Assembly: GCA_964006375.1 (NCBI GenBank)
Contig: OZ023266.1
Coordinates: 158,222,792 to 158,286,791, forward strand
Source: Tillus elongatus
Lineage: Eukaryota > Arthropoda > Insecta > Coleoptera > Cleridae
Direction: 5' to 3'
Length of the DNA: 64,000 bases
Shown: positions 57,767 to 64,000 of the stretch, one piece after another
How the letters are laid out: each line of letters begins with the position of its first letter
Position numbering within the stretch: the first letter of the stretch is position 1
Program-made: the position numbers and the translations under genes
The notes under the pieces: generated by a model
What the model saw: only the letters and a program-made list of their open reading frames with translations
Databases searched by the model: none
Told to the model about the DNA's origin: nothing

Positions 57767-58899
57767 TTAACGTCCTAAGTGTTCAAATTGACCTCTGGCG
57801 TCAAGACATTTTTCACACCTACGTGTCAATCCCTCATGTGTGGCCCTTCTTGTTGGATCCGGATCCAATTCACGAAATGAATCTCGAACCCGCTGCATGC
57901 AATCTTTTTTAAGAGAAACTGCAGTGTTGATTTTATTTTTTATAGTACCCCATATAAAAAAATCGAGAACAGATAAGGCAGGCAATCGAGGCGGCCAAAG
58001 GTGTGGCCCATTGTTGGCAATCCATTGGTCAGCAAATAGAGATTGTAAAAGATTGTTAACCAGATGACCATTATGAAGAGAGGCCCCATCATGTTGGTAA
58101 AATATTTGCCTATATTCATTCAATGGAAGGTTTTCCAAATAAGTTACTTCCAAATGTTGCAAAATTTCCAAATAATGCTTACCTACAAGTAAATAAATAG
58201 AGTTTACACAAAGTGTTTTATGAATTTCTGATTAATTCTCACCATCCAAATTATCGTCGTATATTTCTAGGGCAACAACGCCGTCATTCCTTATAGCACA
58301 ATAAACATTAAACTGCCAACTTTCCTTAAAATGTCCTTCCCTAGAAGGATGAACATTGGTGTCACTCCAATAGTGAATATTAGGACGATTGAAAAGTCCA
58401 TTCTTTTAAAAATTGTAATTGCTTCATCCCTCCATATGATGTTATCTAAAAACAGCTCGTTTTCTTGGAATCGCATTAAAATAAATTCACAGAACTCCAC
58501 CCTTCTGGAAAAATCAGTTTCCTTTAAATGTTGGACAACTGAACAAGCATAAGGATGGAACTTATGTTTTCGTAAAATTCGCAGAACGGAGGTTTTGGAC
58601 AATCCTGACTCCAGTGTTACTTGCCTCGTTGACCTTGTAGGGTATGCGGCAAAATATCCCAAAATTGCTGTCTCAATTTGTTCGTTGCCAACAACGGGTT
58701 TAGCCCTATGCATCTTTTTCTTGACAGATCCGCAGTTTTTGAAATTGTCTACTATTCGTTTGAGGGTTTTACCTGACGGTTTTTGTTTATCTGGATATCA
58801 GCAAATGTAACACACGTTCGCGAAATTACTTTATTACATTGTCCATAAATAGTAAATAAAATTTAAATAATCTTCGTGTGTGTAATTTAACTGTGCCAT
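57767..58899 (-). pseudogene. Transposase of DD41D element 5, decayed
   Basis: Minus strand from ATG 58899: LNYTHEDYLN, stops near 58845, TLKRIVDNFKNCGSVKKKM, RSTRQVTLESGLSKTSVLRI, HKFHPYACSVVQHLKETDFS, NIIWRDEAI (first Asp), frameshifts near 58390-58420, then a likely 60-bp intron (58242-58183, GTGAGAATT...ACTTGTAG) joining YDDNLDG-KHYLEILQHLE. FYQHDGASLHNGHLV (second Asp) and LPALSVLDFFIWG (third Asp), 41 residues apart. Ends ...RGQFEHLGR at 57767. Confidence 0.8.
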
Positions 58900-59259
58900 T
58901 ATTAGCTAGTTAATCAACAAACTGTCAAAGTTTCCATAGAAACACACTCGGCAATTTATTTTCCATGGCTAACGCTTATGGTAGGAAATTTATCAAAATA
59001 TCAGGCTTTGAAATGAGTTTTTTCAAAATAAAAAGAAAACCGTTTGATTTAGGTATAGGTTAGTATATCTTTCAAGATAATTCTAAAAATCGTAACGAAA
59101 TATGTTCTTATTATAAAAATATCGGTATCTTTGAGTGCCGTAAATGTCAAATTTTATCTTAAAGTCTAAATATCTTCTGAACGGTTGATGATAGGTATAG
59201 AACATTATTTACAAAAAGTGTTCAGAATTTATTGTAGAATCCGAAACTGCAATAAAATA

Positions 59260-59441
59260 CAGGGTGTTCCATTTAAAATAAGCGAATCGACATGTACTTC
59301 CGGTATAACCGGAATGCCGCCATCTTGGAAAGATTTTTAACCTGTGGCCCCCAACGACTTTAGTGTAATATCCAATTTTCAGGTTTTTCCTATTGATAGT
59401 TTTCCTGCAATCGATCGTGGGACCTCCCGGAGGACCACCCA

Positions 59442-59442
<1 letters not shown>
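59260..59442. mobile_element. Possible 183-bp MITE with short imperfect inverted ends
   Basis: Left CAGGGTGTTCCATTT, right inverse CTGGGTGGTCCTCCG, TA on both outer sides (59258-59259, 59443-59444). The TIR match is only ~11 of 13 bases, so this could be two unrelated ends. Confidence 0.4.
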
Positions 59443-59522
<80 letters not shown>

Positions 59523-59613
59523 CCTTGGACATAGGAAAAAATGTTTGCAAAAAGTGTCAAAGTCTCACCATCGATACCTCTCCAACAGTGATTTTTTTTA
59601 AAAATAAAATTCA
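59443..59613 (+). repeat. TA-HEL copy s, 3' part
   Basis: (TA)n 59443-59516, AAACTGACCTTGGACATAGG, TCACCATCGATACCTCTCC and hairpin end ...AAAATTCACT followed by AAAAA. Confidence 0.7.
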
Positions 59614-61001
59614 CTAAAAACTCGAAATGGCTTTCTAAAGGCCGGCTTCACAATTCCCAATTATAATATTTAGGATATCATGTAGATGTATAACGTTTAT
59701 CAGTGGTCATTTGCAAACCGGTTGTTGCATTAAGGTAAATAAATTATTTGTAATAAAACTGTAAGAGGCGGCTTTTCGCAATATGGGAGGGAGTATTGTT
59801 TACAATACTTAGTATGCAACTAGTTTTCTTTAAGGAATTTTCTACTTAAACTGACATTTAGAAACTAATTTTTACAATGACACTGTTTTCCACATAAGTC
59901 AAGACACCTTGCGCATTTTATTTTAAAAATTGCGTGGGTGTGCTAAAGCAGGTTACTCTGGCTTACACCTGATGTTATTCAAACCAAAATATTTACCTAA
60001 TAGAATCTCTAATTTAGATTTTTCAAAGAAATCACGAGCATTTTCATAAATTCTTACACCGTATACACATAACCAAACATTTTCAGAAACTTCTTTAGCA
60101 GGAAAACAGCAGGCTATGAAAAAAATCCAACAACTTGACTCACCTTTCAAACATCCTGAAGAAAAATCCTCTTCTGCATGACGAAATCCCAAATACTCCA
60201 CCAGACAAAATCACAGTAACAAACTTAAAAGATCGGCGAGGGGGTGGGTCAAACAAGGAAAACAATTCATTCACACAAATTAATTTTCAACACCCTTCAA
60301 GTCAGTGCACACTAAAATTTACATGAACTTATCACATAACCAATGTTTTTCTAGTCACTCTGCACAATTTTAAGACGCCTGTTTAATATTTTATTGTGGA
60401 TTTTTAACAAATTTTTATTAATTTCGGCTTGGAAGACAAAGAAACTCAACACGATACACTTCACCTTAAAACCGTAACTGCTAACAAAAACAAATGTTGA
60501 TGTTCACACAAATGATCAACTTAGAAGTTATATGGGTTAGACAAGGATGAGACATATGAACATGCGTGGTGAATATACAAACGCCAATAATTCGATGAGC
60601 TGCCATCTGTCGGCGAGATATATTGGTCGAAACAGTTTTCGCTTTGATATAGCAATCTTTATGCAAACCTTCTGCAGCCACGAGTTGGATTAGTCGCTGC
60701 TAGATGACATAGAAATTCGACAGGTTCAAATCTCAGTTTTGTAAAGTACAAACACAAACACTTCATACATTGAAGAAAAGAACATTAACAATGCTAATGA
60801 ATAAAAGCCTTGGATTCATAAGAGTTTTTAATGCACTATCTTAAATTAACACAAATTCAGCAGATAAACGCAATAATTAGATGAATGATTGTATCCAATA
60901 ATACCTTCATTTTATTATTGGCATTGTTTCAAACTATGGGAAACCTTTTAGGTCCTAAATTATCTTTTATCTTACATTTTATCGCACCTTAAATTGCTTT
61001 T
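59614..61001. other. Apparently unique DNA without recognisable gene
   Basis: The frames 59953-60201 (-), 60135-60326 (+) and 60481-60681 (-) show no known domain. Base composition is less AT-extreme around 60500-60700. No repeats found. Confidence 0.35.
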
Positions 61002-61742
<741 letters not shown>

Positions 61743-61875
61743 AGTGAATTTTCGTACAAAAAATTCGTTTTGTGGTGACCGCGCCTTTTAAATTGATTTC
61801 TTCAAACGACCGCGAACTAGGCCGCCTAGAATCCATATCCAGGGTCTGTTCAATTTTCATATGCTTATACATATG

Positions 61876-61949
<74 letters not shown>

Positions 61950-62468
61950 GTATGTATCATACTGATGACTCAAAAATAATGGTCGAATTTTGATCAAATT
62001 TGGTACGTACCGCCCTTTTGTAAGTGGCTTGGATAAGTTCGTTAGCCAGGAAAATCGACCCACGTTTTCCCGAAAAATTTGGTGTTTTCTTTCGGAAATA
62101 TTTCTATCTCCTGAAATAACAAAGTAAGGAAAACCAAATTTGGTGAAGGGGGGTCTGTATTATAAAGACTGAAGTATGTATCTAAATTTAGGTCTGCAAG
62201 TTTACTGACCAAAAAGTTATAGGCATTTAAAGACAAAACATTTGGGATTTTCCTCAAAACGTCAAAATTGGAAACATTTAGGGAAAGAACCTGAAGCAAA
62301 TACGGGTTATGTAAAGAAAACGACGCAAGAGGGTTTAGAGTTTCAACCGTCATTGTCCTTCATTTTTCTAAAATGTTTCCAAAAAATTCATTTCAAATAG
62401 ACCCTTTCTCTGATGCTTTGGCAGTAGTTTTAGTTATAGTGTTTACGGTTTAATGGTTTATAACTTGT
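61743..62468 (-). mobile_element. TA-HEL array unit q
   Basis: AGTGAATTTTCGTAC hairpin at 61743, the same order as unit p, (TA)n 61878-61945, ending GGTTTATAACTTGT. Confidence 0.8.
61878..61945. repeat. (TA)n microsatellite, 68 bp
   Basis: Inside array unit q. Confidence 0.97.
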
Positions 62469-63091
62469 AGTGAATTTTCGGACAAAAAAAAATCGCTTTG
62501 AGGAGACCGCAACTTTAAATTGATTTCATCAAATGAGCGCGAACTAGGCCGCCTAGAACCCGTATCCGGGGTTAGTTTCAACTTTAATATGTTTTCATAT
62601 ATACAGGCTGACGCATTTCGGTGGTAAAGCTAGATATAATTGTTATTGTACAAGATACGAGAACAAATTTTATACGTTAATTATAGGGTGTCTTGAGCTG
62701 CATCTTATACAGAATGGCCCATATGTCGTTGGTGACACATACAAATTTTTTTTCGAACATACCTTATATTATTGCATTTTTCATTTTTTAACGAAATATG
62801 CGTGTTTGTAAAAAAAAATCGAAACGCAGTAAGTGCGTTTTGGTAGCGACTTTTCATTAAATGCTTCAAATTACAATAACTCAATTTACTATTAACCTAT
62901 AAGGTTCGTTGGCTACGAAACCAGTTTTCTCGAAAAGATTTAAAGTTTTTTTTCCGAATATTTTTGTACATTTTCAAACAATAAGTTATTTTAATACAAT
63001 ATGGTAGATTGTTTCTACTATATAGATTATACCGGTAAACAAATTAATGCCCGCTTGCATTAAATATACATATTCGCTATATTATTATATC

Positions 63092-63174
<83 letters not shown>

Positions 63175-63231
63175 GTATTAAAAACAGTTTTACAAAAATT
63201 CACTACTATAACGCACTTGCTGCATCCAGAC
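62469..63231 (-). mobile_element. TA-HEL array unit r with true 5' terminus
   Basis: AGTGAATTTTCGGAC at 62469. There is no (TA)n at the usual place (ATATATACAGGCTGACGC instead). The 5' module starts at 62820 (ACGCAGTAAGTGCGTTTTGG), (TA)n 63094-63173 is secondary, and the terminus is CACTTGCTGCATCCAGAC. Confidence 0.8.
63094..63173. repeat. (TA)n microsatellite, 80 bp
   Basis: Inside the 5' module of array unit r, an unusual position for the family. Confidence 0.97.
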
Positions 63232-64000
63232 TTTTTTTCGTTAACTGCCTCCACGCATTTAGTTAATTTCAGCTATTTGATAGGTTTCTTAACCGTACAC
63301 CTACCTACATTATAATTTGATTTGCCGATGATTATCGACATTCTTTGACTAGTTGTGGCACGTCACATTAAATATGTAGGTTGTTAGATAATACATGTAT
63401 GAACCACTATTTAGCAAAAGTAAATAAAATATATAAGCTAGATAGTCTAGGCATAACATTTCCCTCAGTAGGATGTTGAAATATGTGATGGTAATAAAAC
63501 AATGCATTTCTTAATTATATAGAGAGAGAGGCTGTCATGTTTGGTCTAAATTATAGTCTAAACTATTATGCCTAACTATAGTTAGTCAAAACAAGTCCAT
63601 CTCAAATGTATTTAGAGATATCCACTTACCTTATTGACGATTTGCAGGGACATAATTTCTTTATAAATGTCGAGGCACAATATTTTCACTATCAAAGTGA
63701 TGCAAGTAAACACTTTTTTAACAGAAATGTCGGTGACTGACATATCTGAAAAGCATGGCCCTCTCGTTAACAAAACATTTTAAAATCATAATCCATGGAT
63801 TGCTTTATTCCACTAAATCAAATGATATTTTTAATTTGCAAATTTGTAATCGTCTTATAATAAATACAAATATTGATTAATTTCACCGATTTTATAATGA
63901 TTTTTACAGTCTACTTATATGTAGGTACATATATTAAAGTACCTACCTACTTCTCCACAATTTGTTGCCTCTTTTGTGTTAAATATGTAACCCTACTGGA
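63232..64000. other. No recognisable feature
   Basis: AT-rich, with short palindromic phrases (AAATTATAGTCTAAACTATT at 63550). No gene or repeat recognised. Confidence 0.4.

Larger units (their letters stand above)
55634..59053 (-). mobile_element. DD41D element 5, left arm split by TA-HEL copy o
   Basis: Outer ends CCTAAATCAAACGGTTTTC (55634) and inverse (...GATTTAGG, 59053, followed by TA). The left arm is 55634-55731 plus 57357-57675, the right arm 58640-59053: ~415 bp of inverted repeat once the 1625-bp insertion is removed. Unusually, each arm contains the first ~86 codons of the transposase gene. Confidence 0.8.

Noticed and set aside
59953..60201. 82-codon minus frame as a host gene exon
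   Set aside because: No known domain, and the possible splice sites on that strand would give a 30-base intron, too short.

Overview
This is eukaryotic, AT-rich, intron-bearing DNA that is mostly nested transposable elements. The mixture (mariner and DD41D Tc1/mariner-like transposons, Jockey-like, I/R1-like and CR1-like retrotransposons, tRNA-derived SINEs, long (TA)n arrays) points to an arthropod, probably an insect. Species cannot be told. No complete host gene is visible. The only host-like signals are a short THAP-type first exon near 37.8 kb and a promoter-like stretch near 51.25-51.47 kb.

Layout. 0.3-3.1 kb: a DNA element with ~340-bp inverted ends, carrying an intact 288-codon Cys/His-rich ORF and a decayed remainder. 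3.9-12.7 kb: copies of an abundant repeat called 'TA-HEL' here, broken by an LTR-like segment, a 13.4-unit 37-bp satellite, a foldback element, a SINE and a CR1-like retrotransposon with a 763-codon ORF. 13.5-15.0 kb: a repeat with tRNA-like heads, half of which recurs at 23.4-24.3 kb. 15.8-20.8 kb: two DD41D transposons, one split by a solo LTR. 20.9-29.5 kb: a second CR1-like copy, SINEs, an RNase H retrotransposon fragment and a Jockey-like relic. 30.3-36.1 kb: a mariner relic and a four-layer nest (TA-HEL, foldback, RNase H element, SINE). 36.2-38.4 kb: apparently unique DNA with the THAP exon. 38.5-45.8 kb: TA-HEL copies, a MITE split by one of them, and a DD41D transposon whose transposase is intact once a 55-bp intron is removed. 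46.6-51.1 kb: an RNase H fragment, a DD41D copy with two lesions and a second mariner. 51.1-53.9 kb: mostly unique DNA, then a 406-bp tandem duplication. 53.9-63.2 kb: TA-HEL copies, a DD41D element split by one of them, and a head-to-tail TA-HEL trimer.

How the parts relate. TA-HEL has an A/T-run insertion site, a terminal hairpin, a shared AGTGAATTTT subterminal motif and an internal (TA)n array. I compare it with non-autonomous Helentrons (DINE-1/HINE type); this is inference. Two copies sit inside one arm of another element's inverted repeat, so the other arm serves as the empty site and fixes both ends. The (TA)n arrays in turn appear to be landing sites for TA-targeting mariner and DD41D transposons.
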